Assembly (NCBI RefSeq): GCF_003206065.1 | Contig: NZ_PZJQ01000005.1 | Span: 124,001 to 188,000 of the forward strand | Reading direction: 5' to 3' | Source of the DNA: Salinicola halimionae | GTDB taxonomy: Bacteria; Pseudomonadota; Gammaproteobacteria; Pseudomonadales; Halomonadaceae | DNA: 64,000 nucleotides | Shown: one piece after another, positions 25,634 to 34,562 of the stretch | Position numbering within the stretch: the first letter of the stretch is position 1 | How the letters are laid out: each line of letters starts with the position of its first letter | Position numbers and translations under genes: made by a program | The notes under the pieces: generated by a model | The model's database searches: none | What the model was told of the DNA's origin: nothing | What the model saw: only the letters and a program-made list of their open reading frames with translations

Positions 25634-26697
25634 GAGGCTTGCGTCCCGTTTTCGGCCTGGATTCCCATGATTCCCTGCATGCCGATCTCGGCGATCAGTT
25701 TGCCGGCGTCATCGACCACGGGCAGCACCATCACGCGATACCAGACCATTCGCGAGAGCGCTTCCTTCATGCTCATTCCCGGGGTGGCGGTCCATTCCGG
25801 TTTGACCTCGGTCACCTCATGGTCCTCGTCCAGCCGGGCGCCCTCGAGAGCCACCGGTCGACCGGCGTCGTCGAGTTGCCAGCAATGATCGAGACCGGGG
25901 TGCGTAGCGTGGTGCTCGAGACTCGGCTCGCGTTGATACTGGTGTACCCAACGCCGCGAGAGCAGCTTGAGGCCGAGGTCCGCCTGACCGATGAATTCGC
26001 GGACGAAATCGTTGTCGGGTTTCACCATCAGCTCGATAGGGCGGTCGTACTGCACCAGCTTGCCGCCGTTGAGCAGCGCAATGCGGGTCGCGAGCTGGAG
26101 CGCTTCATCCATGTCGTGAGTCACGAACACGATGGTCTTGCCGGTCTGCTGGTGCACGCGCCGCATCTCGGCCTGCAGCACCTCTCGGGTGAGCGGATCG
26201 ACTGCGCCGAACGGCTCGTCCATCAGCAGCACTTCGGGATCGGCGGCCAGCGCTCGGGCCACGCCGACACGCTGAGCCTGTCCGCCGGAGAGCTGATGCG
26301 GATACTTGTGACGAAACTCGGCCGCGTCGAGATGGAACATGGCCATCAGCTCGTCGACGCGATCGTCGATGCGTGATTTCGGCCACTTGAGCAGCTGCGG
26401 CACGGTGGCGATATTTTGGGCCACGCTCCAGTGGGGAAACAGGCCGGTCGACTGAATGGCGTAGCCGATCCGTCGACGGAGCTGTTCCGCCGGCAGCTCG
26501 GTGACGTCGTCGCCGTTGAGAATGATGCGCCCGCCGCTCAGCGGGACCAGGCGATTGATCATCTTCAGCGTGGTCGACTTGCCACATCCAGACGGCCCGA
26601 TCAGTACGCCGAATTCGCCGGTATCGAGCGTCAGCGAGACATTGTCGACGACGTTCTTGCCGGCGTAGGTCTTGGTCAGTCCTTTCAACTCGATCAT
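25630..26697 (-). CDS. yehX: Glycine-betaine-type ABC transporter ATPase YehX
   Basis: 355-aa ABC ATPase. Walker [10 protein letters not shown] (about residues 34-42), signature [15 protein letters not shown], Walker [13 protein letters not shown] and switch VTHDMDEAL are present. After about residue 240 a C-terminal extension ends in a CBS-like segment ([25 protein letters not shown]), which in OpuA-type systems senses ionic strength. This makes it longer than E. coli YehX. AGGAAAG precedes the ATG. Energises the two permeases encoded on either side. Confidence 0.9.
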   Translation of the reverse strand: MIELKGLTKTYAGKNVVDNVSLTLDTGEFGVLIGPSGCGKSTTLKMINRLVPLSGGRIILNGDDVTELPAEQLRRRIGYAIQSTGLFPHWSVAQNIATVPQLLKWPKSRIDDRVDELMAMFHLDAAEFRHKYPHQLSGGQAQRVGVARALAADPEVLLMDEPFGAVDPLTREVLQAEMRRVHQQTGKTIVFVTHDMDEALQLATRIALLNGGKLVQYDRPIELMVKPDNDFVREFIGQADLGLKLLSRRWVHQYQREPSLEHHATHPGLDHCWQLDDAGRPVALEGARLDEDHEVTEVKPEWTATPGMSMKEALSRMVWYRVMVLPVVDDAGKLIAEIGMQGIMGIQAENGTQAS

Positions 26698-26730
26698 GCG
26701 GATCTTTCCTGAGTGGAACCCGGAATGCGG

Positions 26731-27924
26731 TCAGCGAGTGCCCGGCGGCCGGCTAAACGTGACCAGAATCTGCAGTGTGAAGTCGGCGATCACCGCCAGC
26801 ACGATGGTCGGGATGGCGCCCAGCAGCACCAGATCGATGGCGTACTGCCCCAGGCCCTGAAAGATAAAGGCACCGAACCCGCCGGCTCCGATCAACGCGG
26901 CGACCACCACCAGACCGATTGCCTGCACGGTGACGATACGCAGCCCCGACAGAATCACCGGCAATGCCAGCGGAATCTCCACCTGCCACAGAATCTGACG
27001 TGAGGTCATGCCCATACCCCGTGCGGCTTCGAGTGTGCCGGGGGAGACACCGGCAAGACCGGAGTAGGTGTTGCGAACGATCGGCAGCAGCGAGTAGAGC
27101 ACCAGTGCGATGATCGCCGGGGCTACGCCGATGCCGCTGACGCCGAGATCGCCAAGCCACGGCACCGCGCGGCCGAGCGCGGAAAGCGGTGCGATGAGCA
27201 GGCCGAACACGGCGATCGACGGTAACGTCTGGAACACGTTGAGCAGACTGAACAGACCATTGCGCAATCTGTCGCGGCGATTGGCCAGCAGCCCTAAAGG
27301 CAGTCCGATCGCGAGGGCAGGAATCAGAGCACCTGCCACCAGCAGTAAATGGCGCACCAGTTGATCGACGAAATTGTCTTTCTGATTGGCGAACTCGCGC
27401 ATGATCGACAGCGGCGAGAGCAGATCGCCGGAGAAGCAGACCCCGATCACGACCAGTGCCGCCGCCCCGAACAGCGCGCGTTTCACCAGCCCGAGGCGCA
27501 GCCTTTGCAGCGCATCGATGGCAATCAGCGCGCTGACGAACAGCAGGATCCAGAAGGTCGCGCCTTGAGAAACACGTGCGGCCGGTGAAGCATCGACCAG
27601 CGCGCGGTGGGCATAGTCACCGAGCGAAAAAAAATCCAGCCCCAGCAATGGCAGGGTGGCGATCAGCGAAAGCCATAAAGAGGTGCGTTGGGGCAAGGGC
27701 CTTGCCAATGTCGCGGCCAGCAGCGCCAGCCCGATGAGCGCGAGCGCCGTGAGCTGCCACCCCGGCAGGGCCTGCCACAGCATGACCGGTTGACCCGAGG
27801 CCAGCCGGTTGGGAGACAGGCTGGCAAACGGTAACAGTATCGCGCTCGCGAACGCTGCGACCAGCAGCGTCAGCAGCACCCGGTTGCCGATCAGTCGATC
27901 ACCTGCCGATCGTGCCAGCATCAT
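26731..27924 (-). CDS. yehY: Glycine-betaine-type ABC transporter permease YehY
   Basis: 397-aa inner-membrane protein. An N-terminal set of helices (to about residue 170) precedes the binding-protein-dependent permease domain with LAGVSPGTLEAARGMGMTSRQILWQVEIPLALP as the coupling loop. The large size relative to YehW matches E. coli YehY. The start at 27924 (ATGATGCTGGCACG) overlaps the end of osmF, so the genes are coupled; the frame open to 28032 is inside osmF and not used. Confidence 0.88.
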   Translation of the reverse strand: MMLARSAGDRLIGNRVLLTLLVAAFASAILLPFASLSPNRLASGQPVMLWQALPGWQLTALALIGLALLAATLARPLPQRTSLWLSLIATLPLLGLDFFSLGDYAHRALVDASPAARVSQGATFWILLFVSALIAIDALQRLRLGLVKRALFGAAALVVIGVCFSGDLLSPLSIMREFANQKDNFVDQLVRHLLLVAGALIPALAIGLPLGLLANRRDRLRNGLFSLLNVFQTLPSIAVFGLLIAPLSALGRAVPWLGDLGVSGIGVAPAIIALVLYSLLPIVRNTYSGLAGVSPGTLEAARGMGMTSRQILWQVEIPLALPVILSGLRIVTVQAIGLVVVAALIGAGGFGAFIFQGLGQYAIDLVLLGAIPTIVLAVIADFTLQILVTFSRPPGTR

Positions 27925-27931
27925 GATCGAA

Positions 27932-28876
27932 TCAGTCCAGCAGGCCCTGTTCGGCGAGATAGTCGTGCGCGACCTTGTCCGCCGACAGGCCGTCGACCTG
28001 AATCTTGCCGTTGAGCGTCTGCAGCGTTTCACGATCGAGCGATTCGAACACCGGCTTCAGCAGTTCCTCGATCTGGGGGTAGGTGTCGAGCACTGACTGA
28101 CGTACCACCGGGGCGGGCTCGTAAACCATCTGCACGCCTTTCGGATCATCCATGACCTTGAGGCCGGCAGCGGCAATGGCGCCGTCCGTGCCATAGACCA
28201 TGGCGGCATTGGTGCCGCTGGTGCCTTCCGCGGCGGCGCGGATGGTGGCGGCAGTGTTGCCGCCGGAGAGCACCAGCAACTGATCTTCGCTGAGCGTGAA
28301 ATCGTAGGCGCGCTGGAAGCTCGGCAGCGCCGCGTCGCTTTCGACGAATTCGGCCGAGGCGGCCAGTTTCACTTCGCCACCGTCGCTGATCCAATGGCCG
28401 AAGTCGGCCATGGTCGAAAGATCGTTGTCGTCGGCCACGTCCTCACGCAGGGCAATGGCCCAGGTGTTGTTGGCCGGTGCAGGCGTCAGCCAGGCCAGTT
28501 GATGGGCCTCGCTGTCGGCAGCCTTGATCTTGTCGTAGCCGGCCTGCTCGTCTTTCCATGCCGGGTCATCGGTGGTATCGGTGAAGAAGGCACCGTTGCC
28601 GGTGTATTCGGGATAGAGATCGATGTCGCCAGCGATCAGCGCCTGGCGGACGATATTGGTCGGGCCGAGTTCCAGGCGGCTGTCGACCGGCAGATCGGCG
28701 TTTTCGAGCACATCGATGATCATGTTGCCGAGTAGCGATCCTTCGGTATCGATCTTGGAGGCCACGCGGATGGGCTGCTTGTCATCCTGGGCCATGGCCT
28801 GGCTGATACCGAAACCGGCGATAATCGCCGCGACGGCGACGGAAGTGACGAGATGGGTCGTGAGCGACTGGCGCAT
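27932..28876 (-). CDS. osmF: Substrate-binding protein OsmF (YehZ) of the osmotic ABC transporter
   Basis: 314-aa periplasmic protein with a cleavable signal peptide (cut after AMA, about residue 29). The OpuAC-type fold shows IRVASKIDTEGSLLGNMI, LELGPTNIVRQALIAGDIDLYPEYTGNG and DDPKGVQMVYEPAPVVR. E. coli OsmF binds betaine weakly and is part of the RpoS/osmotic response. First gene of osmF-yehY-yehX-yehW. AAAGGAATG precedes the ATG. Consistent with an organism that manages high salt. Confidence 0.9.
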   Translation of the reverse strand: MRQSLTTHLVTSVAVAAIIAGFGISQAMAQDDKQPIRVASKIDTEGSLLGNMIIDVLENADLPVDSRLELGPTNIVRQALIAGDIDLYPEYTGNGAFFTDTTDDPAWKDEQAGYDKIKAADSEAHQLAWLTPAPANNTWAIALREDVADDNDLSTMADFGHWISDGGEVKLAASAEFVESDAALPSFQRAYDFTLSEDQLLVLSGGNTAATIRAAAEGTSGTNAAMVYGTDGAIAAAGLKVMDDPKGVQMVYEPAPVVRQSVLDTYPQIEELLKPVFESLDRETLQTLNGKIQVDGLSADKVAHDYLAEQGLLD

Positions 28877-29221
28877 GGTGGCATTCCTTTGCGATCGATG
28901 AACTCAAGGCTCGTTTATTGTAGGGCGGCCGTCGAGGACGGCGACTCTCCGTGGCCGGCTGCGTCGGCTGGTCTAGATAGAAGTTTGAGTTTAGCGGGCC
29001 TGTGCCCGGTCGACCAGCCGATGCCGAGCTTGTCGCTAGCTGCTAATCTGGCTGGCAGAAAGTATTGGCTCATGATCCGATGTTTCACTGGCGACACGTC
29101 GCATTCGATACGTGTCATTCAAACCGTTGCAATCAGCATGTCGTGTTTACTACGTCGTGTTTATCACGTTGTATGCACCAAGCTGTACTCAAACAAGTTG
29201 TACTCAAACAAGGAGCAGGCG
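28877..29221. other. Divergent intergenic region osmF / I78 inhibitor
   Basis: 345 bp without a credible gene. It must contain the osmF promoter. Near its right end a 15-bp tandem duplication lies just before the I78 gene's ribosome binding site. A GC-rich inverted segment (GGCCGTCGAGGACGGC, 28926-28941) may form a hairpin. No -10/-35 pair is clear enough to mark. Confidence 0.5.
29180..29209. repeat. 15-bp tandem duplication before the I78 gene
   Basis: AAGCTGTACTCAAAC and AAGTTGTACTCAAAC are adjacent and differ at one base; the next copy start leads into the AAGGAG ribosome binding site. Confidence 0.9.
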
Positions 29222-29539
29222 ATGAAGATTATCGGCGCGGCATGGATTGTGAGTGGCATGTTATTGGCGGGTTGCAGCACTGCGCCCAAGCCCGACGAAG
29301 CGCCAAGACCTCCCGATGTGAAGTCGGTTCCCGAGGATGCCTGCGGCGCGCAGACGGTGGGGAGCCTGGTCGGAGAAACCTTGACCGACGATTTGCAGCA
29401 GCGCATTTCGGATCGCTCGCGCGCCGCGAACATCCGCGTCGTGGAACCCGGCAAAAGCTACACCATGGATTATCGCTCCGAGCGTCTCAACATCAAGGTC
29501 GATGACCAGCGCATGATCACGGATATTGCCTGTGGTTAG
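29222..29539 (+). CDS. I78 family peptidase-inhibitor-like lipoprotein
   Basis: 105-aa lipoprotein: signal segment ending LLAGC (Cys at about residue 19), proline-rich linker, then a small domain with CGAQTVGSLVGE, IRVVEPGKSYTMDYRSERL, NIKVDD and a terminal ACG. This matches the I78 (potato-inhibitor-I-like) pattern of bacterial periplasmic protease inhibitors, in which the two cysteines may form a disulfide. AAGGAGCAGG lies just before the ATG at 29222. It probably guards the periplasm against serine proteases; the target is unknown. Confidence 0.8.
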   Translation: MKIIGAAWIVSGMLLAGCSTAPKPDEAPRPPDVKSVPEDACGAQTVGSLVGETLTDDLQQRISDRSRAANIRVVEPGKSYTMDYRSERLNIKVDDQRMITDIACG

Positions 29540-29562
29540 TCGTTAGGAACGGATGCTTCGAG

Positions 29563-29581
29563 GGCCGGCTGAATACCGGCC
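29563..29581 (+). terminator. Probable terminator hairpin after the I78 gene
   Basis: GGCCGG-CTGAATA-CCGGCC, a 6-bp GC stem 24 bp after the stop, followed only by TTCGTCGTTT, so the T-tract is poor. Confidence 0.5.
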
Positions 29582-29665
29582 TTCGTCGTTTCGATACCCT
29601 GCCATTGGTGGCGTCCTGTCCGTATCGCTCAGTGGACGCCCGCAGAATTCGATCAGGAGATCATC

Positions 29666-30721
29666 ATGCTACGAACCGAGGTCATCACCGAAGGCACGCT
29701 GACCTGCTTTCCGCCCGGGCTGACCTATGAAAACGGCTCTTTGGTCAACGTCGAGGTATCGGCGGTGGTCTTCGACGGCCAGCGTCTGATTCTCGCCAGC
29801 GACAAACCGATTCCAGGCGGCGAACGTTCGGCGGCATTCGCTTTCGATCTGGTCGATGGCTTACCGGATCCGGATAGCCTTCAATTTTTGACTGCCGATG
29901 CCATCCAGCGCGCCGTCAAGTACGAGGATTTCGCGCTGACCGTCGATGGCCGCTATATCCTGGCGACCACCGGTTTTGATCGCATCGACGACGAGAGTCA
30001 CGATCTCAATGCCTACAATCATTTGCTGATCTGGCCGGTGGGCGAGCCGGATCGGGTGCAGGTCGTGGATCCTGACCCACGCGACGGCGTCGAGGGCTCG
30101 TTGGAGCTGCGGCGTAAACTCGATGACGCCATCGGTTTGCCCTATTACAAGATCGAAGGGTTGGCAACGGTGCCTGCGCAGCCGGACTTGGGCAAGACGA
30201 GCGACGGCCTGCTGCTGTTCGGGGTTCGCGAGCAAGGTCAGGCCCATGACGATTTCGAGTACGTGGCGCGTGTGGTGGGCGTCCACTATCGAATGACGGC
30301 TGACGGCAATCTCGAGTTCGTCGACGAGCTCTGCGAGCACTATCGCTTCGCGCCTTCGGAGTATGCCGGGGTTCGCCACATCTGCGGGCTCTCGAGTCTC
30401 GAGTACGACCCCCACAACGACCGTCTCTATCTGATGGCCAGTTTCGAAATCGAGAACGAGGAAGGCGAACAGACCGGCGGCTATCTGTGGTCGATGCCGC
30501 TGGCGGATCTGAGCGGAGGCGTCAGTCCGTCGATCGTCGAAGACGCTCATGGCGAGGTGCTGGAGTTCGAGCACAAGGCGGAGGGATTGGCGGTGCTCGA
30601 TACCCAGAGGCTGTTCGTGGCTTATGATAATGATCGCGACATGACACTGGGCCGGATCGACGAGCGCGACGAACGGGAAGCCTGCGAAGCTCCCTACACC
30701 GTGCTACGGATCATTGGCTGA
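29666..30721 (+). CDS. Unrecognised protein, probable beta-propeller
   Basis: 351-aa soluble protein without signal peptide. Repeating strand-like blocks (VVFDGQRLILASDKPIPGG, ALTVDGRYILATTGFDR, YKIEGLATVP, GLLLFGVREQG, SSLEYDPHNDRLYLMASFE, KAEGLAVLDTQRLFVAYDND) look like propeller blades of the DUF3616/phytase-esterase-like sort. The recurring EGLA and acidic turns could bind Ca2+. I cannot assign a reaction. CAGGAG precedes the ATG at 29666. Possibly co-transcribed with the cytochrome b561 gene 122 bp downstream. Confidence 0.7.
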   Translation: MLRTEVITEGTLTCFPPGLTYENGSLVNVEVSAVVFDGQRLILASDKPIPGGERSAAFAFDLVDGLPDPDSLQFLTADAIQRAVKYEDFALTVDGRYILATTGFDRIDDESHDLNAYNHLLIWPVGEPDRVQVVDPDPRDGVEGSLELRRKLDDAIGLPYYKIEGLATVPAQPDLGKTSDGLLLFGVREQGQAHDDFEYVARVVGVHYRMTADGNLEFVDELCEHYRFAPSEYAGVRHICGLSSLEYDPHNDRLYLMASFEIENEEGEQTGGYLWSMPLADLSGGVSPSIVEDAHGEVLEFEHKAEGLAVLDTQRLFVAYDNDRDMTLGRIDERDEREACEAPYTVLRIIG

Positions 30722-30843
30722 GGTTCTGAATCGTTGGCCGACGCTTCGAGCCTTCGGCTGACGCCTGGCCATCGATTCGTTGTCGATGTGTTCCGAATGG
30801 ACGAGAGGCGGCTTTCTGCTGCGTGGCTCAGAGAGGCAAGACG

Positions 30844-31380
30844 ATGTTGAAGGATTCCCCGCAACGTTACGGATCGGTCACGCGAGCGCTGCACTGGCTG
30901 ATCGCACTGCTGGTCATCGCACAGTTGACCAGCGTGTTCTCCAGCTTCCTGTGGGAGCACAACGTCTATAGTCAGCTCATCCTGCCCTGGCATACGACGA
31001 TCGGGGTCAGCGTCCTGGTGGTAATGGCGCTACGCACGCTATGGGCCTTGTCCCAGTTGCAACAGCGACCCGTACACGAGGGTACCCTGCAACGGCTAGC
31101 GGTTTGGGGTCATGTGCTCATGTACGCCCTGCTGATCTTGATGCCGCTGTCGGGCGCCTTGATGACCTGGGGTTCGGGTTACGGCATCCATGTGTTCGGC
31201 AATGCCTGGTTCGAAGGTGCCGATGCGCCGTGGGCCGCGGGCTTCGGCAAGTTCCACGGCACCTTCGCCTGGCTGCTGTCGTTCATGATCATGGGTCACA
31301 TCGTGATGGCGATGTATCACCATTTCGGTCGCCGGGACGACACCCTGCGCCGAATGCTGGGCCGCGAGACTCCCGACTGA
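30844..31380 (+). CDS. Cytochrome b561 family protein
   Basis: 178-aa inner-membrane dihaem cytochrome b with four helices. Haem-ligand histidines are expected in YGSVTRALHWLIALL, LILPWHTTIGVSVL, GKFHGTFAWLL and IMGHIVMAMYHHF, all present. E. coli relatives (CybB, YceJ, YodB) move electrons between quinone or superoxide and periplasmic partners. The start at 30844 (MLKDSPQRYG) is chosen over 30823 because the family begins here and AGAGAGG lies upstream. Confidence 0.9.
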   Translation: MLKDSPQRYGSVTRALHWLIALLVIAQLTSVFSSFLWEHNVYSQLILPWHTTIGVSVLVVMALRTLWALSQLQQRPVHEGTLQRLAVWGHVLMYALLILMPLSGALMTWGSGYGIHVFGNAWFEGADAPWAAGFGKFHGTFAWLLSFMIMGHIVMAMYHHFGRRDDTLRRMLGRETPD

Positions 31381-31389
31381 GCGTTCGGC

Positions 31390-32457
31390 TCAGTTTTTCG
31401 GGGCTTCTTCGGGGCGGGTGTCGTGACGCGTCCGAGGCTCGCTGAGCTCGCTTTTCCAGCGCTTCACGGCGACCTGTTCCTTGAGCAATTCCAGCATATC
31501 GATCAGTACCTGCTGGGTGACCCGATCGGTCCTGTCGTCGACCTGGAGCCAGGCATCGACGCCGCTGCCGACCAGGTCGGTCATCAACGAGTGAAAATGC
31601 GGCGAGCGCAGCCCGTCGATGGCCTCGTGAACCACGCGGCTGGCAATGTCGCTGAGACTGCGCTCGATGCTTTCGGCCACGGCATCGCCCATGGGCAGTC
31701 GGCGTAGACGGCGTAGCTCGTCATTCTCTTCCATCGTTCTGGCCACTAGCGCAGCGACGTAACGATGTACCTGCTGGTGATTTTCGGCGTACCCCTTGTT
31801 GATCGTTCGCTCCAGGCGTGCCGCAACCTCATCGACCAGGGCAGCCTTGCGCGGCTGAATCACTTCGCTCGAAATGCGTTGTGTCAAATGCTGGCTGTCC
31901 CGGATCTCGGTCTGCATGTCCGTCAGCAGATTGAGCGCTACGCGGTCGGATAGCTCCTCCATCAGCACACCGTAGTAGGTGCGATAGAAGCGGTAGAGAC
32001 GCCAGCGGGTGATGTCGATCACACCGAGCCGTTGCAGCCGGACCAGCAGCGAGACTACGCGCAGTACGCGCAGCAGCCGGAAGCCGGCCAGGGGAATGCA
32101 GCCAAGCACGTCGTACCAGTGCACGAACGGGTAGAAGAACCACCGTGCGTAGCGTTTCTGTGCGATCGCGATGATCCAGCCCAGCAGCACGTCGAAGATG
32201 AAGATGGCGACGAAGCAGAGGTCGATCTCGACGAAATTGGCGCGGATGGTCGTGTCGTAGGCCTCGTGAAGGCCTGGCGCGACTGCTCCGAACGCGGCAT
32301 TGAGCGGCGGAATCAGATAGAGGCTATCGAAAAGCAGTAGCGTCAGATTGATCGCCACCAGAGCGATGACGACGAAATCCCAGACCAGCAGCAATCGTTC
32401 GCCGAGCGGGCTGAGCCGCCGGGTAGCGCGTGGATGGCGAGGGTCGGCTTCAGGCAT
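31390..32457 (-). CDS. Voltage-sensor-like (ion-transporter type) membrane protein with helical C-terminus
   Basis: 355-aa protein. Residues about 25-145 hold four hydrophobic segments; the last, GFRLLRVLRVVSLLVRLQRLG, has arginines every third residue like an S4 voltage-sensor helix, and VEIDLCFVAIFIFDVLLGW resembles S3 with acidic counter-charges. No selectivity filter (TxGYG-like) or S5/S6 pore follows; instead there is a ~200-residue charged, mostly helical cytosolic domain. This fits bacterial proteins annotated ion transporter, but a pore-less voltage-sensor protein is an equal possibility. Monocistronic, convergent with cytochrome b561. Confidence 0.65.
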   Translation of the reverse strand: MPEADPRHPRATRRLSPLGERLLLVWDFVVIALVAINLTLLLFDSLYLIPPLNAAFGAVAPGLHEAYDTTIRANFVEIDLCFVAIFIFDVLLGWIIAIAQKRYARWFFYPFVHWYDVLGCIPLAGFRLLRVLRVVSLLVRLQRLGVIDITRWRLYRFYRTYYGVLMEELSDRVALNLLTDMQTEIRDSQHLTQRISSEVIQPRKAALVDEVAARLERTINKGYAENHQQVHRYVAALVARTMEENDELRRLRRLPMGDAVAESIERSLSDIASRVVHEAIDGLRSPHFHSLMTDLVGSGVDAWLQVDDRTDRVTQQVLIDMLELLKEQVAVKRWKSELSEPRTRHDTRPEEAPKN

Positions 32458-32517
32458 CGAACGTCCTTGTCCGTGAGGGTAGCTTGATGGGTGACGGTAT
32501 CGTGCGGCGTGACGGTG

Positions 32518-33036
32518 TCATTGGCCGGCCGGATAGGCCTTGAGGTGTTCGGCCATGGCATTGCGTTCCTCCTCGGCTTCCTGCTTGCGCAATTTCTTGC
32601 GCAGGGCCGCCTTCTCGAAGCGTAGCTTCTGTAGAGGAGTCTTCAGTTCCAGCGCGGGTACCGGGACCGGATTGCCGTCGCTATCGACAGCGACCATGGT
32701 GAGATAGCAGCTATTGGTGTGGCGTATCACCCGTTGCTGGATCGATTCTGCCAGCACCTTGATGCCGACTTCCATCGATGAACGGCCGACGTGATTGATC
32801 ATCGCCAGAAAGGTTACCAGTTCGCCGACATGGATCGGCTGCTTGAACAGCACCTGGTCGACGGACAGCGTCACCACGTAGCTACCGGCGTAACGGCTGG
32901 CACAGGCGTAGGCGACTTCGTCGAGCTTCTTTAGAATCGCCCCGCCATGCACCTTGCCACTGAAATTGGCCATGTCGGGGGTCATGAGTACGGTCATCGA
33001 CAGTTCATGCTGTCGAGGCAGGTCATCAGGCGTCAC
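32518..33036 (-). CDS. Hot-dog acyl-CoA thioesterase (YciA/BACH-like)
   Basis: 172 aa from the GTG at 33036. Single hot-dog domain with the family block NFSGKVHGGAILKKLDEVAYACASRYAG and SVDQVLFKQPIHVGELV, then a charged C-terminal helix rich in Lys/Arg/Glu. It hydrolyses acyl-CoAs in the cytosol. The GTG is preferred for GAGGA five bases upstream; an ATG at 33105 would add 23 residues unlike the family. It lies downstream of the fatty-acid transporter gene on the same strand, so both may serve acyl-chain metabolism. Confidence 0.85.
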   Translation of the reverse strand: MTPDDLPRQHELSMTVLMTPDMANFSGKVHGGAILKKLDEVAYACASRYAGSYVVTLSVDQVLFKQPIHVGELVTFLAMINHVGRSSMEVGIKVLAESIQQRVIRHTNSCYLTMVAVDSDGNPVPVPALELKTPLQKLRFEKAALRKKLRKQEAEEERNAMAEHLKAYPAGQ

Positions 33037-33174
33037 GGTGTCCTCGGAATCGATGCAAGACGTTATTGTGCGCCAGATGTACCACGTTTCATCGCGGCTG
33101 CCCATCGGCCGGCCCAGTAGTCGACCCCGGTCCGGGCCATCGCGGGCCGCTTCCGGCAGGATCCCGCGCCGAGC

Positions 33175-34488
33175 TTAGAGCAAGGTCAGCCCCAGACCGA
33201 TAATCACCCCCGTCACCGCTAGCTGTATCAGGCAGAAGCCCATGATGTCCTTGGCCTTGAGGCCGGCGATGGCGAGTACCGGCAGCGCCCAGAAAGGTTG
33301 TAGCAGATTGGTCCAGGCATCGCCCCAGGCAACGCCCATGGCAACGCGGGAGACATCGGCGCCGAGCGCCTCGGCGGCCGGCAGCATGACGGGCGCTTGA
33401 ACCGCCCACTGGCCGCCGCCGGAGGGGACGAACAGGTTGACCACCCCGGCGCTGATGAATGACCAGAACGGCAGCGTATCGGCGCTGGCGATGGCGACGA
33501 ACATCTCGGAGAGGGATTGCGCCAGACCGGACTGCATCATGATGCCCATGATGCCGGCATAGAACGGGAACTGGATGACGATGCCGGCGCCGCCCTTGAT
33601 TGCCTCGTTGAGGCTCGAGAGCAGGCTGCGCGGTGTACGATGCAGCACGATGGCGAGTGACAGGAACAGGAAGTTGACGCTGTTGAGATTGAGTCCGCCG
33701 CCGGCGAAGACGAAATAATGGACCAGATAGAGCAGCCCCGGAATGCCGACCAACATCGACAGCAGAGTGCTGTTCTCGAGTCGGTCGGCCGGGCGTTCGA
33801 TGGCGTTGCGGTCGGCGTTTTCCGGCTCCGCGAGCTGCTCGCGACTGACGAAGACGCTTTCGTTTTCCGGCGGCAGCATCCAGCGGTTGATCAGCGGCAT
33901 GACCACGAACAGCGCGGCGACGATGATCAGGTTGTAGCTGGCGAAGATGGTCTGCGAGGTGGGGATGATACCGATTTGAGCTTCGCTGAAGTGCCCCGGC
34001 GTGGCGATGGTTAGCGGGATCGATCCGGCGAGCCCCCCGTGCCAGACCACGAACCCGGAGTAGGCACTGGCGATTAGCAGACGATAGTCGACCCGAATCT
34101 GGCGCGCCAGCGCCTTGGCGAACAGCGCACCGATGACCAGACCGAATCCCCAGTTGATCCAGCTGGCGGCGAGCGACACCAGTGTCACCAGAATGATCGC
34201 ACTGGCAGGCGTTTTGGCGGTCGCGGCGAGCCTGTCCAGCAGTCGCTTGATCGGGGGCGAGTTGGCGAGCATGAAGCCGGTGACCAGCACCATCAACATC
34301 TGCATCGAGAACGACAGCAATCCCCAGAAGCCATCGCCCCAGTATTGCATCACCGCCAGCGGCGACTGCTGTTCGAACAGCATCGCGGCCAGCGCGGCGA
34401 TGATCGTCAACAGCAGCACGAAGATATAGGGATCGGGCAGATAGCGCTCGACCAGCTTGACCGCCGGACGTGACAGACGCTGCAACAT
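33175..34488 (-). CDS. atoE: Short-chain fatty acid transporter AtoE-like
   Basis: 437-aa inner-membrane protein with many hydrophobic segments. It matches AtoE (PDPYIFVLLLTI, GFWGLLSFSMQMLMVLVTGFMLA, SWINWGFGLVIGALFAK, FVPSGGGQWAVQAPVMLPAAEAL, WGDAWTNLLQPFWALP). AtoE imports short-chain fatty acids such as acetoacetate and butyrate. The other ato genes are not here. The start ATG is at 34488. An overlapping 533-codon frame on the same strand is a shadow. Confidence 0.88.
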   Translation of the reverse strand: MLQRLSRPAVKLVERYLPDPYIFVLLLTIIAALAAMLFEQQSPLAVMQYWGDGFWGLLSFSMQMLMVLVTGFMLANSPPIKRLLDRLAATAKTPASAIILVTLVSLAASWINWGFGLVIGALFAKALARQIRVDYRLLIASAYSGFVVWHGGLAGSIPLTIATPGHFSEAQIGIIPTSQTIFASYNLIIVAALFVVMPLINRWMLPPENESVFVSREQLAEPENADRNAIERPADRLENSTLLSMLVGIPGLLYLVHYFVFAGGGLNLNSVNFLFLSLAIVLHRTPRSLLSSLNEAIKGGAGIVIQFPFYAGIMGIMMQSGLAQSLSEMFVAIASADTLPFWSFISAGVVNLFVPSGGGQWAVQAPVMLPAAEALGADVSRVAMGVAWGDAWTNLLQPFWALPVLAIAGLKAKDIMGFCLIQLAVTGVIIGLGLTLL

Positions 34489-34562
34489 GACGTGGGCACT
34501 CGTTGGCGAAATGGTAGCGCGAGACTACCCGATCCTTGCGGAAACCATCAGTCAACCTTGGT

